A DNA stretch of 64,000 nt from Palsa-504 sp963844625 (GCA_963844625.1 CAWJPF010000032.1:35062-99061), one strand, 5' to 3'. Shown: positions 31,741-40,644, counted from the first letter of the stretch. Notes: a model not told the origin generated them from the sequence alone. Translations and numbers: made by a program.

Positions 31741-32556
31741 ATGTCATCTACCTCCGATACCTACCTGCACGGCCATCACGACAGCGTGCTCCGGTCGCAT
31801 CGCTGGCGGACCGCGGAGAACTCGGCCGGGTACCTGCTGGCGCGGCTGCCCGCCGACGCGCGCGTGCTCGACGTCGGCTGCGGTCCCGGCACGATCTCCG
31901 TGGACCTGGCCGCGCGGGTACCCGACGGTGAGGTGGTCGCGATCGACGCGGCCGCCGATGTCCTGGACCTGGCCCGGGCCGAAGCCAGCCGGCAGGGCCG
32001 GGCCAACGTCCGCTTCGAGGTCGGCGACGTATACGCGCTGGGCTTCGAGGACGGGACGTTCGACGTGGTGCACGCGCACCAGGTGCTGCAGCACCTGTCC
32101 GATCCGGTCGCCGCGCTCCGCGAGATGCGCCGGGTGTGCCGGCCCGGTGGCCTGGTCGCCGCGCGGGATGGCGACTACGGCGGATTCATCTGGTTCCCGG
32201 AGGATCCGGAGCTGACCGAGTGGCGGACGCTGTACAAGGCCGTGGCGCGGGCGCTCGGCGGCGAGCCGGACGGCGGCCGGCACCTGCTGTCCTGGGCCCG
32301 GCAGGCCGGCTTCGACGTGATCGAGGCGTCGGCCAGCGCCTGGTGCTATGCCGGGCCGCAGGACCGGCCCTGGTGGGGCGCATCGTGGGCCGACCGGCTG
32401 ACCGAGTCGCCGTTCGGGGACCGGGCCGTCGAACACGGCCTGGCCACCAGGGACGACCTGGAGCGGCTGGCCGGAGCGTGGCGGCGGTGGGCCGCGAGCG
32501 AGGACGGCTGGCTCCTCATCCCGAACGGCGAGATCTTGTGCCAGGTGCCGGCTTAG
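31741..32556 (+). CDS. Class I SAM-dependent methyltransferase (UbiE/Methyltransf_11 type)
   Basis: 271 residues; ATG 31741 follows GATGGGGGC. Motif I VLDVGCGPGTISVDLAARV (about 41-59), acidic motif VVAIDAAADVLDLARAEA, then FDVVHAHQVLQHLSDPVAAL and RVCRPGGLVAARDGDYGGF. This matches the ubiquinone/menaquinone-type small-molecule methyltransferases widespread in actinomycetes; the substrate is unknown. Divergent from the ribosomal protection gene and overlapping the convergent LysR gene by 4 bases at the stop codons. Confidence 0.87.
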   Translation: MSSTSDTYLHGHHDSVLRSHRWRTAENSAGYLLARLPADARVLDVGCGPGTISVDLAARVPDGEVVAIDAAADVLDLARAEASRQGRANVRFEVGDVYALGFEDGTFDVVHAHQVLQHLSDPVAALREMRRVCRPGGLVAARDGDYGGFIWFPEDPELTEWRTLYKAVARALGGEPDGGRHLLSWARQAGFDVIEASASAWCYAGPQDRPWWGASWADRLTESPFGDRAVEHGLATRDDLERLAGAWRRWAASEDGWLLIPNGEILCQVPA

Positions 32557-33476
32557 GCCGCGACCGCCGGATCGGCGGGTAGCTGGGCGGCCGCGGCGGC
32601 GAGCGCGTCCAGGACGACGCGGACCGCGGGCTTGCGGTCGCCGCCGCGGCGGCTGACGGTGAAGATCTGGCGGGTCACCGGCTCGGCCGGGGCGAGCAGC
32701 CGCACTCCCGGGGGCAGCAAGCGGGCGGCCAGCCCGGGCACCAGCGTGACACCCGCGCCGGCCGCGACCAGGCTGAGCAGCACACCGAAGTCGGTCGCGC
32801 GGGCCACCACGGCGGGCACGAAACCGGCCCGGGCGCAGGCCCGCTGGATCATCTCGGCGCAGCTGGTGCTGGTGCGCGGGGCCAGGAACGGCCGGGCGGC
32901 CAGCGCGGCCAGCGGCACCGTGTCCTGGTCCGCCAGGGGATCGTCGGCGCGGACGGCAACCAGGACGGGATCGGCGAGCAGCTCACGTCGCTCGAACAGG
33001 GGGTCGAGCGGGCGGGGCAGCAGGTCGTACTCGTGGCCGACGGCCACGTCGGTCGCGCTGCGGAGCACGGCGGGCAGCGACTCCTCCGGCTCCATCTCGG
33101 TCAGGTCGAGCCGCACCTGCGGCGCGGCGAGGGCCAGGTCGGCCCACGCCGCGGGCACGAAGGTGGCGGCCGCGGACGGGAAGGCGGCCAGGGCGACGCG
33201 CCCGGACACCTGGTCGCGCAGCGCGGCCAGGTCCGATTCGGCGGCGTCGAGCCGGGTCAGCAGGGCGTCGGTGTGGGCGACGAGGATGACCGCGGCCGGG
33301 GTCAGCTCGATCCCCCGGCCCGCGCGCTCGGTGAGCCGCATCCCGACCTCGCGCTCCAGCGCGGCGAGCTGCTGGGACACGGCGGGCGCCGAGTAGCCGA
33401 GCGCGGCGGCGGCCGCGGTCACCGACCCGTACGTGCTGACGGCGTGCAGGACCCGGAGCCGGCGAACATCGAGCAT
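32553..33476 (-). CDS. LysR family transcriptional regulator
   Basis: 307 residues. N-terminal winged HTH: RLRVLHAVSTYGSVTAAAAALGYSAPAVSQQLAALEREVG (positions about 6-45, split here for reading). C-terminal periplasmic-binding-like effector domain has VALAAFPSAAATFVPAAW, a family-typical first strand. Divergent from the EamA exporter with 71 bases between starts and a palindrome in the gap, which is the classic LysR plus exporter arrangement. Confidence 0.9.
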   Translation of the reverse strand: MLDVRRLRVLHAVSTYGSVTAAAAALGYSAPAVSQQLAALEREVGMRLTERAGRGIELTPAAVILVAHTDALLTRLDAAESDLAALRDQVSGRVALAAFPSAAATFVPAAWADLALAAPQVRLDLTEMEPEESLPAVLRSATDVAVGHEYDLLPRPLDPLFERRELLADPVLVAVRADDPLADQDTVPLAALAARPFLAPRTSTSCAEMIQRACARAGFVPAVVARATDFGVLLSLVAAGAGVTLVPGLAARLLPPGVRLLAPAEPVTRQIFTVSRRGGDRKPAVRVVLDALAAAAAQLPADPAVAA

Positions 33477-33487
33477 GAAGCTCAGCT

Positions 33488-33502
33488 TAGCATTCGATGC
33501 TA
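33488..33502. promoter_or_regulatory. Palindromic operator between LysR and EamA genes
   Basis: TAGCATTCGATGCTA, 6-bp arms with a 3-bp centre, just upstream of the LysR start and about 46 bases before the exporter start. Fits a LysR-type binding site. Confidence 0.55.
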
Positions 33503-33547
33503 TTTCTGTAACTGGACGTTAATAAACGGCGCGACCAGACTGGCGTT

Positions 33548-34471
33548 ATGACTTCTGACCAGCGCTCCGCCGGACTGGCCGCCGCCGGGACCGTGCTGCT
33601 GTGGGCCAGCGCGTTCCCCGCTATCACCGTTGCGGTGGGTCCGCTCGGACCCGCGGGGCTGGCCGTGGCGCGACTGGGCGTGGCGTCGGCGGCGCTGGCG
33701 CTGGTGGCCCCGCTGATGGGGGTGCGCAGGCCCAGGCTCGGGGACCTGCCGCTGATCGCGCTGTGCGGGCTGGCCGGCATGACCGGGTACCAGCTGCTGC
33801 TCAACGCCGGCGAGCGGGTGGTGCCCGCGGGCACGGCCAGCCTGCTCATCGCGACCGCCCCGGTCTACGCCAGCCTGCTCGCGGTGGCGTTCCTGGGCGA
33901 GCATCCGAACCGGCGGCGGTGGGCAGGCAGCGCGGTCGCGTTGGCGGGCACCGCGGTCATCGCGGTGTCGCACGGGCTGAGCTTCGGCGCCTCGGCGCTG
34001 GTCGTGCTGGCCGCGGCGGTCCTGCAGGCGGTCTTCCACACGGCGCAGAAGCCGCTGCTGGCGCGGTACACCGGCTTCGAGGTCACCGCGTACGCCATGT
34101 GGGCGGGGACCGTATTCATCCTGCCGTGGACCGGTTCGCTGGTCCGGGCCCTGCCGCACGCCGGCGGCGCGGCCATCGGCGCGGCGGTCTTCCTCGGGCT
34201 CGCGCCGTCGGCGGCCGGCTTCGCGGCGTGGGCTTACGCGATGGCGCGGATGGACGTCGGCCGGGTCACCCTCAGCCTGTACCTGGTGCCCGCGGCCGCG
34301 ATCGTCATCTCGCTGATCTGGCTCGGGCAGGTGCCGGGCCCGGTCGAGCTGGGCGGCGGGGCGATCGCGCTGGCCGGCGTGATCCTGGCCAGCACGCGCT
34401 CGCGGCGGCCGGCGCCCGCGCCTGCGGCGGTGACGGGGGTCCAGCCGGTGGAACCGGTGTCCGTTCGGTAG
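33548..34471 (+). CDS. EamA/DMT family transporter
   Basis: 307 residues with ten hydrophobic helices in two EamA repeats. First repeat starts AAGTVLLWASAFPAITVAVG (about 11-30) and ends SLLIATAPVYASLLAVAFLGEH; second repeat ends ISLIWLGQVPGPVELGGGAIALAGVILAS. Such DMT exporters remove amino acids, nucleosides or other metabolites. Likely induced by the divergent LysR. Its stop codon TAG is at the end of a GTCCGTTCGG repeat. Confidence 0.9.
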   Translation: MTSDQRSAGLAAAGTVLLWASAFPAITVAVGPLGPAGLAVARLGVASAALALVAPLMGVRRPRLGDLPLIALCGLAGMTGYQLLLNAGERVVPAGTASLLIATAPVYASLLAVAFLGEHPNRRRWAGSAVALAGTAVIAVSHGLSFGASALVVLAAAVLQAVFHTAQKPLLARYTGFEVTAYAMWAGTVFILPWTGSLVRALPHAGGAAIGAAVFLGLAPSAAGFAAWAYAMARMDVGRVTLSLYLVPAAAIVISLIWLGQVPGPVELGGGAIALAGVILASTRSRRPAPAPAAVTGVQPVEPVSVR

Positions 34472-34487
34472 GAAAGATTTTGATCTT
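34459..34487 (+). repeat. GTCCGTTCGG interspersed repeat, copy 3
   Basis: GTCCGTTCGG (34459-34468) encodes the last residues of the EamA protein, followed by TAGGAAAGATTTTGATCTTT. AAAGATTTTGATCTTT is a small hairpin (AAAGAT/ATCTTT). It lies between two convergent genes. Confidence 0.65.
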
Positions 34488-34834
34488 TAAGTGTCGCGGC
34501 GGGTGATCGTCACGGCGGCGGCCAGCAGCGCCGCGGCCGGCCAGGCCAGCAGGACCAGCAGGGACAGGGCCGGGGCGAACAGGTCCGTCTGCGGGTGCAG
34601 GGCCGCCACCTGATGCGCGGCTTCCAGCAGGGTGAAGCGGCCGAGCCGGCCATTCCACGGGGCCGGGAGCAGGGCCAGGATCGACGGCAGGACGATCACG
34701 CCGATCGCGGCGGCGATGCCGCCCGCGGTGTGCCGGATGATCGCGCCGAGGGCCACGCCGAGCAGGGCGCACACGCACAGCAGGATGCCCTCGGCCAGCA
34801 CCGCGCCCGGCACGCCGGGGCGGGACAGGGACAC
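34487..34834 (-). pseudogene. ABC-2 type permease remnant (C-terminal part)
   Basis: 115 residues matching only the C-terminal half of actinobacterial ABC-2 permeases: PGAVLAEGILLCVCALLGVALGAIIRHT (about 7-34), then LEAAHQVAALHP and a last helix ending in TITRRDT. The usual ~130 N-terminal residues and the ATP-binding partner gene are missing; the sequence upstream (34835-34935) is non-coding. Most likely a truncated remnant, perhaps still transcribed. Confidence 0.65.
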
Positions 34835-34935
34835 GACGCGGCTGGCGGTCGAGGTAACCTGCCAGGGACGCCTGGCCCGGTACGGTACGGCCTGGCCCGG
34901 ATGACCGATATCAACGCTGATGGCGGGGTTGGCAC

Positions 34936-35724
34936 GTGACGATTATCGACGGAGCGGGAGTGGTCATCACCGGCGGCGGCGCGGGGATCGGCCGCGCCCT
35001 GGCCCGCGGGCTGGCCGCGGCGGGCGCGCGGGTCGTGGTCAACGACCTCGACGCGGAGGCCGCGGCGGCAGTCGCCGAGCAGACCGGCGGCTACGCCGTG
35101 CCCGGCGACGCCGGCACCGAGCAGGGCGTGCGTGACCTCATCTCGGCCGCCCGCCAGCACCTGGGCGAGATAGACATCTACTGCTCCAACGCCGGGATCG
35201 CGGCGGGCACCACCCCGGACACCCCGGATCCGGCCTGGCAGCGGGCCTGGGAGGTGAACGTGATGGCGCACGTGCGGGCCTCGCGGGAACTGCTGCCGGG
35301 GTGGCTGGAGCGCGGCCGCGGCTGTTTCGTGGTCACCGCCTCCGCGGCCGGCCTGCTCACCATGCTGGGCTCCGCGCCTTATTCGGTGACCAAGCACGCG
35401 GCCGAGAGCTACGCCGAGTGGCTCGCCGCGACGTACGCGCACCGCGGGCTGACCGTGCACTGCATCTGCCCGCAGGGCGTCAGGACCAGCATGCTGGCCG
35501 CGTCCGGGCAGGCCGGCCAGGTCGTGCTGAAGGACGCGGCGATCGAGCCCGAACGAGTCGCCGAGGCGCTGCTCGAGGGCATGGCGGACGGCCGGTTCCT
35601 CATCCTGCCGCATCCGGAGGTGCACGGGTACTACGAGCTGCGGGCCGGGGATACCGACAAATGGCTGCGCGGGATGAACCGGATGCAGCAGCGCATCGAG
35701 GAAGTGGAGCGAGGTACCCAATGA
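34936..35724 (+). CDS. SDR family oxidoreductase
   Basis: 262 residues from GTG 34936. Rossmann motif GVVITGGGAGIGRALARGLA (about 8-27, TGxxxGxG), NAG motif (CSNAGIAAG, about 87), catalytic YSVTKHA (YxxxK, about 152). C-terminal tail ends MNRMQQRIEEVERGTQ. Substrate unknown. Its stop codon overlaps the start of the quinone oxidoreductase (ATGA), so the two enzymes probably act in one pathway, for example degradation of an acyl or alcohol compound. Confidence 0.9.
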   Translation: MTIIDGAGVVITGGGAGIGRALARGLAAAGARVVVNDLDAEAAAAVAEQTGGYAVPGDAGTEQGVRDLISAARQHLGEIDIYCSNAGIAAGTTPDTPDPAWQRAWEVNVMAHVRASRELLPGWLERGRGCFVVTASAAGLLTMLGSAPYSVTKHAAESYAEWLAATYAHRGLTVHCICPQGVRTSMLAASGQAGQVVLKDAAIEPERVAEALLEGMADGRFLILPHPEVHGYYELRAGDTDKWLRGMNRMQQRIEEVERGTQ

Positions 35725-36704
35725 GGGCATGGCAGGTAGAGCGGATCGGCGAGCCGCGTGAGGCACTGACGCTGACCGAGGTCCCCGACCCGGAACCCGG
35801 GTCCGGTCAGGTGCTCGTGCGGGTCCTCGGCGCCGCGGCGAACTTCCCCGACGTGCTGATGTGCCGCGGCGGGTACCAGGTCCGCCCGCCGCTGCCGTAT
35901 ACCCCCGGCATCGAGCTGTGCGGCGAGGTCGTGGCGGCCGGTCCCGGCGTGGCCGCCGTCGCCGTCGGCGACCGGGTCATCGGCGGCCCTGCGATGCCCT
36001 ACGGCGCCTTCGCCGAGCTCGCCCTCATGAACGCGGACACCGTGCTGCCCGCCCCGCCCGGCCTGGATGACGCCGAGGCCGCCGCGTTCTTCATCACCTA
36101 CCAGACCGGGTGGTTCGGGCTGCACCGACGGGCGCAGCTGGCGGCCGGCGAGACGCTGCTGGTCCAGGCCGCGGCCGGCGGAGTCGGCAGCGGCGCGGTC
36201 CAGCTCGGCAAGGCGGCCGGGGCCCGGGTCATCGGCGTCGTCGGCGGCGAGCGCAAGGCAGAGGCGGCGCGCGCCCTCGGCGCGGACGTCGTGGTCGACC
36301 GGCTCAGCCAGGATTTCGTCTCGGTGGTCAAGGACGTCACCGGCGGCCGCGGCGCGGATGTCGTCTACGACTCGGTGGGCGGCGAGGCGTACACCCGGTC
36401 GACCAAGTGCATCGCCTTCGAGGGCCGGATCCTGGTGGTGGGTTTCGCCAGCGGTGAGATCCCTTCGGCCGCGCTGAACCACGCGCTGGTCAAGAACTAC
36501 TCGATCGTGGGGCTGCACTGGGGCCTGTACCAGACCAAGGAGCCGCAGGCCATCCGGGATGCCCACGCCCAGCTGACCAAGCTGGTCGCCGACGGCGCGA
36601 TCCGGCCCCTGGTCGGCGAGCGGCTCGGCCTGGAGGAGGTAGCAAGCGGGCTGCAGCGGCTCGCCGACGGCGACACGGTGGGGCGGATTGTCTTCACGCC
36701 CTGA
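35721..36704 (+). CDS. NADPH:quinone oxidoreductase family protein (zinc-independent MDR)
   Basis: 327 residues. GroES-like N-terminal domain (VLVRVLGAAANFPDVLMCRGGYQ, about 31-53; PGIELCGEVVAAG), nucleotide-binding domain LLVQAAAGGVGSGAVQLGKAAGA (AxxGGVG, about 143-165). No structural zinc Cys cluster, as expected for quinone reductases. C-terminal YQTKEPQAIRDAHAQL and GRIVFTP are family-typical. ATG 35721 overlaps the SDR stop. Confidence 0.9.
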   Translation: MRAWQVERIGEPREALTLTEVPDPEPGSGQVLVRVLGAAANFPDVLMCRGGYQVRPPLPYTPGIELCGEVVAAGPGVAAVAVGDRVIGGPAMPYGAFAELALMNADTVLPAPPGLDDAEAAAFFITYQTGWFGLHRRAQLAAGETLLVQAAAGGVGSGAVQLGKAAGARVIGVVGGERKAEAARALGADVVVDRLSQDFVSVVKDVTGGRGADVVYDSVGGEAYTRSTKCIAFEGRILVVGFASGEIPSAALNHALVKNYSIVGLHWGLYQTKEPQAIRDAHAQLTKLVADGAIRPLVGERLGLEEVASGLQRLADGDTVGRIVFTP

Positions 36705-36785
36705 TGTCCCGGCGTCGACTTCTTCCGCTCCCACCGCCCGGCGTCCAGTCGCGCCTGCACGCCTCGCGCGCATCCCGGTAGAGGA

Positions 36786-37151
36786 TTAATCCGCCTTTGC
36801 CGGCCTAGACGCGTTTTGCCTGCTTGTGCCCTGGATCGCGACCCAGGCCAGGGCCGCCGCGCTCAGGGCCGCGGCGGTCGCGACGGCCAGCGGCACGTGC
36901 AGGCCCGCGGCCGCCAGCGTGAGGCCGGCGATCATCGGCGGACGTGGCCCGAAGCGGGCGGCCAGCGACCCGCCAATCTCACGCTGGATGGCGGGCAGCG
37001 CGACGTTCACGATGGTGGCGTCCAGCTGGATAACGAAAAAGCCGAGGCACACCGAAAGGAGAGCGGCCCCGGCAGCGCGTGGCCTGGTCTGATCGGCCTG
37101 AACTTTCTGGTCGCTGGCGCGCCGGGCCAGCTCGCGGAGTTCACCGTTCAT
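36786..37151 (-). pseudogene. Internally deleted MFS (DHA2) transporter remnant
   Basis: 121 residues. The first transmembrane helix of a DHA2-type drug exporter is intact (GFFVIQLDATIVNVALPAIQ, about 35-54), but after REIGGSL it jumps to AARFGPRPPMIAGLTLAAAGL, which normally lies about 60 residues later, then to a C-terminal helix. A 14-helix protein has thus been cut to about three helices. Almost certainly non-functional as a transporter. Confidence 0.7.
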
Positions 37152-37272
37152 GCTTCCAGCCTGACCCGGTGACATTCAAAGCCGGTTCGAAATGGCCGCG
37201 GCTGACGGTACCTTCGGCGCTAAGCGGGCGGCCACGCGGGAACCCGCGACCTCACTTGCTACCTTCAAGCGC

Positions 37273-38049
37273 ATGTGGATCGCCCATCTCAGCGACCCTC
37301 ACCTGATGAGGGGACCCCTGGCGGCCCAGCCCGCCGCGAACCTGGCCGGCGCGCTCGGCCGCCTGCTGGCGATCGAGCCGCGCCCCGGCTGCGTCGTCAT
37401 CACCGGCGATCTCGCCGATACCGGGCATCCGGAGGAGTACGCCGCGCTCCGCACCATCCTGCGGCGGTGCCCGGTACCCGTTCATCTCATGACGGGCAAC
37501 CACGATGACCCGGGCGCGCTCGTCGGCACGTTCGGCGACACGCCGTTCCTGGCTGACGGCGTGTCCACCTCGTACGTCGTGGAGTACCCGGAGGCCACCA
37601 TCGTCGTCGCCGACTCCTGGCTCGCCGGAAGCCCGGCCGGGCAGCTCGGCCCCGACCAGCTCGCCTGGATCGACCGGACCCTGGCCGCCAGGCCGGGGGT
37701 GCCCGCCTTCGTCTGCCTGCACCATCCGCCGCGGGCCCTGGGAATGCCGTTCCTCGACGGCATCATGCTGACCGACGCCGTCGAGTTCGGCGCGGTGATC
37801 CGGCGGCACCCGCACGTCGTCAGGGTGCTCGTCGGGCACGTGCACCGGGACGTCTCCGCGCTGTTCGCCGGCACGCTCATGACCGCGGCGCCGAGCACGT
37901 TCCGGCAAAGCGCACTGCGCATGCAGGACGCGGAGCCACCCGGCTACCTGGCCGAGCCGACCAGCTTCCTGGCGCACCTGCTCGACGGCTCGGACTGCGT
38001 CACGCATTCCGTGGCGGTCAGCCACGCCGCCGCGGTCCGCGCCTTCTGA
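37273..38049 (+). CDS. Metallophosphoesterase (CpdA/GpdQ-like phosphodiesterase)
   Basis: 258 residues; ATG 37273 starts right at the conserved MWIAHLSDPH. Metal-binding motifs of calcineurin-like phosphoesterases are all present: D-x-H (SDPHL, about 7-11), GDLADTG (about 43-49), GNHDD (about 75-79), HHPP (about 152), GHVH (about 192). Class III cyclic nucleotide phosphodiesterases have this layout; substrates include cAMP, glycerophosphodiesters and others. It stands alone before an ArsR operon. Confidence 0.88.
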   Translation: MWIAHLSDPHLMRGPLAAQPAANLAGALGRLLAIEPRPGCVVITGDLADTGHPEEYAALRTILRRCPVPVHLMTGNHDDPGALVGTFGDTPFLADGVSTSYVVEYPEATIVVADSWLAGSPAGQLGPDQLAWIDRTLAARPGVPAFVCLHHPPRALGMPFLDGIMLTDAVEFGAVIRRHPHVVRVLVGHVHRDVSALFAGTLMTAAPSTFRQSALRMQDAEPPGYLAEPTSFLAHLLDGSDCVTHSVAVSHAAAVRAF

Positions 38050-38068
38050 CATCGGGCCGCCTCTTGCT

Positions 38069-38096
38069 CAACGCGTTAGCGACGGCTAACGTGTTG
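38069..38096. promoter_or_regulatory. ArsR operator palindrome
   Basis: CAACGCGTTAGC (38069-38080) and GCTAACGTGTTG (38085-38096) form an inverted repeat with 11 of 12 arm positions paired and a 4-base centre. It ends 2 bases before the GTG start of the ArsR gene, so binding would block transcription: clear autoregulation site. Confidence 0.75.
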
Positions 38097-38098
38097 AG

Positions 38099-38416
38099 GT
38101 GACTGACCTGGTGGCCGCGGTGGCAGAGCCCAATCGGCGCCGCTTGCTGCAGCTGCTGGGGCACGGTGAGCAAACCGTGACCCAACTGGCCGGAAATTTC
38201 ACTGTGAGCAGGTCGGCGATCTCGCAGCACCTCGGCGTGCTCGCCGACGTAGGACTCGTCGCGAGCCGACGAGAAGGAAGATTCCAGTACTACCGCTTGG
38301 ACGCTGGGGGGATGACGGCGCTTCGCGCTGAACTCGATTCGTTCTGGACGCGTGAGCTCGATCAGCTAGTCCGCGATGCAGGCGCTATCCCCCACGCGCC
38401 GCGACAGGAACCATGA
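38099..38416 (+). CDS. ArsR family transcriptional regulator (HTH_20 type)
   Basis: 105 residues from GTG 38099. Winged helix: AVAEPNRRRLLQLLGHGEQTV, LAGNFTVSRSAISQHLGVLADVGLV (recognition helix about 35-55), REGRFQYYRLD. No metal-binding Cys pair, so this belongs to the SRPBCC-linked ArsR group that controls a downstream AHSA1 gene rather than a metal sensor. The next three genes follow closely in one operon. Confidence 0.9.
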   Translation: MTDLVAAVAEPNRRRLLQLLGHGEQTVTQLAGNFTVSRSAISQHLGVLADVGLVASRREGRFQYYRLDAGGMTALRAELDSFWTRELDQLVRDAGAIPHAPRQEP

Positions 38417-38432
38417 CAGAAAGGAAGCCTCG

Positions 38433-39431
38433 ATGGCTTTCGAGAAATCCGTGCTCGTGCCACTGAGTACCGACGAAACCTTTGCCTTGCTCACCCAGCC
38501 CGACCGCTTGCGCCGCTGGCAAGTCATTACCGCACGCGTCGACCTGCGGGCTGGCGGCGACTACCGGTGGACCATCATTCCCGGGCACTCCGCGGGCGGC
38601 ACCTTCACCGAAGTAGAGCCGGGCAGGCGGGTCGTCTTCACCTGGGGCTGGGAAGGTTCAGCCGACCTGCCGCCAGGAGCCTCCACCGTGATCATCACCC
38701 TCGAACCTTCGGCGGACGGGACGCTCGTCCACCTGGTCCACGAGGGACTGACCGACGAGCAGGCGGCCAGCCACGGCGCGGGCTGGACTCATTACCTGGA
38801 CCGGCTCGTCACGGCCGCTACCGACGGTGACGCCGGCGCCGACGAGTGGGGCCCGCCAGCACAGCTCGACCCCATCACCGCCGCCGAGGCGACGCTGGCC
38901 GTCTGCCAGCTCATACTGCGCGGCATCTCCGAAGCCGAGTACCACAACCCGACGGTGTGCACCGAGTTCGACCTCACGCAGCTAGCCGATCACCTGATCG
39001 GATCGGTCACGTTCCTCGGCGCCGCCGCCGGCGCTGAAGCCGGCCAGGCCGCGGCGACGATCCTCGAGGTACGGGTAGCCGCCGCGGCGCAAGCCACACT
39101 GGAAGCCTGGAACGCCCGCGGCCTGGACGGCACGGTCAAGGTGGGCCCGAACGAGATGCCCGCCGCTGCGGCTCTGGGCATCCTGTCGATCGAGTTCCTG
39201 GTCCACGCGTGGGACTTCGCCCGGGCCACCGGCCAGCAGATCACCGTCTCCGACGGCCTTACCCAGCATGTCCTCGGTGTGTCTGGCCAGATCATCAGTC
39301 CCGAGGTCCGCGCCGGCGGAAGCTTCGCGGATCCGATCGAAGCCGGGCCGGACGCCGGTATCCTCGACCGGCTGGTCGCCTTTACCGGCCGTGTCGTTTT
39401 ATCCGCTCACCCATCAGGTAGGGGAAAATAA
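38433..39431 (+). CDS. Fusion of an SRPBCC (AHSA1-like) domain with a TIGR03086 domain
   Basis: 332 residues; ATG 38433 with AAAGGAAG upstream. Residues about 1-135: activator of Hsp90-like SRPBCC domain (FEKSVLVPLSTDETFALLTQPDRL, FTWGWEG, VHEGLTDEQAA). Residues about 150-325: TIGR03086/DinB-like mycothiol-dependent maleylpyruvate isomerase family (NPTVCTEFDLTQLADHLIGSVTFLG, EFLVHAWDFARATGQ, with the conserved helix-bundle H and D). Fusion of these two domains in one chain is less common than separate genes. May be a thiol-dependent detoxification enzyme; substrate unknown. The stop overlaps the VOC start (TAATG). Confidence 0.85.
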   Translation: MAFEKSVLVPLSTDETFALLTQPDRLRRWQVITARVDLRAGGDYRWTIIPGHSAGGTFTEVEPGRRVVFTWGWEGSADLPPGASTVIITLEPSADGTLVHLVHEGLTDEQAASHGAGWTHYLDRLVTAATDGDAGADEWGPPAQLDPITAAEATLAVCQLILRGISEAEYHNPTVCTEFDLTQLADHLIGSVTFLGAAAGAEAGQAAATILEVRVAAAAQATLEAWNARGLDGTVKVGPNEMPAAAALGILSIEFLVHAWDFARATGQQITVSDGLTQHVLGVSGQIISPEVRAGGSFADPIEAGPDAGILDRLVAFTGRVVLSAHPSGRGK

Positions 39432-40210
39432 TGCCGGTACGCACCTCTTATGCGCAGGGCACGCCGAACTGGGTGGACTTGCAGACCAGCGACCAGGACG
39501 CCGCAAAGGCGTTCTACGCCGGGCTGTTCGGCTGGACCTACGATGACCAGCCGATGCCGGAGGGCGCCGTTTACTCGATGGCCACGCTCGGTGGCCATTC
39601 GGTCGCCGCCATCGCCCCGCAACAGCCCGAGATGATGGCCGCGGGCGTGCCGCCGATGTGGAACACGTACCTCGCCACCGATTCAGTCGATGACGCGGTC
39701 GCCAAGGCCGAAGCTGCGGGCGGCAAGGTAGCCATGGCGCCGTTCGACGTCGTGGACGCCGGGCGGATGGCGTTCGTCCTGGACCCGGCCGGCGCGGCGG
39801 TAGCGCTGTGGCAGGCCTACCAGCACATCGGCGCCTCGCTGGTGAATGAACCGGGCACCGTCATCTGGAACGAGCTCCTCACCACGGAGCCGAACGTCGT
39901 TACGTTCTACGCCGACGTGCTGGGCGTGACCACCTCCGCGATGGATATGGGAGCCGGAGAGTACACGCTGTTCGAGGTCGGCGGCCAGATGGTGGGCGGC
40001 ACCACCGCGCCGCAGATGCCGGGCGTGCCCAGTCACTGGCACGTGTACTTCGCCGTCGCGGATGCGGACGCCGCCGCGGCGAAGGTAACGGAGCTGGGCG
40101 GTTCGATCCTGGCCGAACCGTTCGACACCCCGGTCGGCCGCATCGCAGTGGTCAGCGACCCGCAGGGAGCGGTGTTCAGCGTCATCAAGTCAGCCCCTCA
40201 GCCCGCCTAG
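39431..40210 (+). CDS. Two-domain VOC (glyoxalase/bleomycin resistance) family protein
   Basis: 259 residues; two VOC repeats of about 120 residues. First: PNWVDLQTSDQDAAKAFYAGLFGWTYDD (about 12-39) to GRMAFVLDPAGAAVALWQ; second: VIWNELLTTEPNVVTFYADVLGV (about 143-165) to GRIAVVSDPQGAVFSVIK. This is the 27-kDa antigen Cfp30B-like type found next to ArsR-SRPBCC genes in actinomycetes. Likely metal-dependent enzyme or ligand-binding protein; reaction unknown. Confidence 0.88.
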   Translation: MPVRTSYAQGTPNWVDLQTSDQDAAKAFYAGLFGWTYDDQPMPEGAVYSMATLGGHSVAAIAPQQPEMMAAGVPPMWNTYLATDSVDDAVAKAEAAGGKVAMAPFDVVDAGRMAFVLDPAGAAVALWQAYQHIGASLVNEPGTVIWNELLTTEPNVVTFYADVLGVTTSAMDMGAGEYTLFEVGGQMVGGTTAPQMPGVPSHWHVYFAVADADAAAAKVTELGGSILAEPFDTPVGRIAVVSDPQGAVFSVIKSAPQPA

Positions 40211-40239
40211 CGGTCACCCCGGCGAGTCAGGAGCCCACG

Positions 40240-40614
40240 GTGGAAATACCCAAGCCCAGCGAGGAAGACAAGCAGTTCTTCCGGTCGCTTGTCCCCGAAG
40301 ACCCGGAAGTCCAGATCAAGCCGATGTTCGGCAACCTCGGCGCCTTCGTGCACGGCAACATGTTCGCCGGGCTGTTCGGGTCCGCCGTGGGCATCCGGCT
40401 CGGCGAGGCGGACGCTGAGGAACTGGCCGCGATCGACGGATCGGGCCCTTTCGGGCCCGCTGAGCGCCCGATGGGCGGCTATGTCAGCCTGCCCGGAATC
40501 TGGCGCCATAACGTAGACCTAGCCGCGCACTGGGTGGAAAAGGCCCGGGCCCACGTCAGCTCGCTGCCGCCCAAGGTCACAAAGCCCAGGAAGGGCGGTG
40601 CCCGGGCAGGCTGA
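40240..40614 (+). CDS. TfoX N-terminal domain protein
   Basis: 124 residues from GTG 40240. Single TfoX_N domain: FRSLVPEDPEVQIKPMFGNLGAFVHGNMFAGLFGSAVGIRL (about 15-55, not continuous quote of motif), ending SLPPKVTKPRKGG. Without the C-terminal TfoX domain it is not a competence regulator; such single-domain proteins are common in actinomycetes with unknown role. 29 bases after the VOC gene and probably the last gene of the ArsR operon. Confidence 0.8.
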   Translation: MEIPKPSEEDKQFFRSLVPEDPEVQIKPMFGNLGAFVHGNMFAGLFGSAVGIRLGEADAEELAAIDGSGPFGPAERPMGGYVSLPGIWRHNVDLAAHWVEKARAHVSSLPPKVTKPRKGGARAG

Positions 40615-40644
40615 GAGGTATCAGCACGAGTTAAAGGGCGGCGT

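Noticed and set aside
36786..37151. Functional small multidrug transporter
   Set aside because: The first helix clearly belongs to a 14-helix DHA2 family exporter with most helices deleted, so it is treated as a remnant.
37140..37200. tRNA-like T-loop sequence GGTTCGAAAT
   Set aside because: No acceptor stem or anticodon arm could be built around it; no tRNA found in the window.
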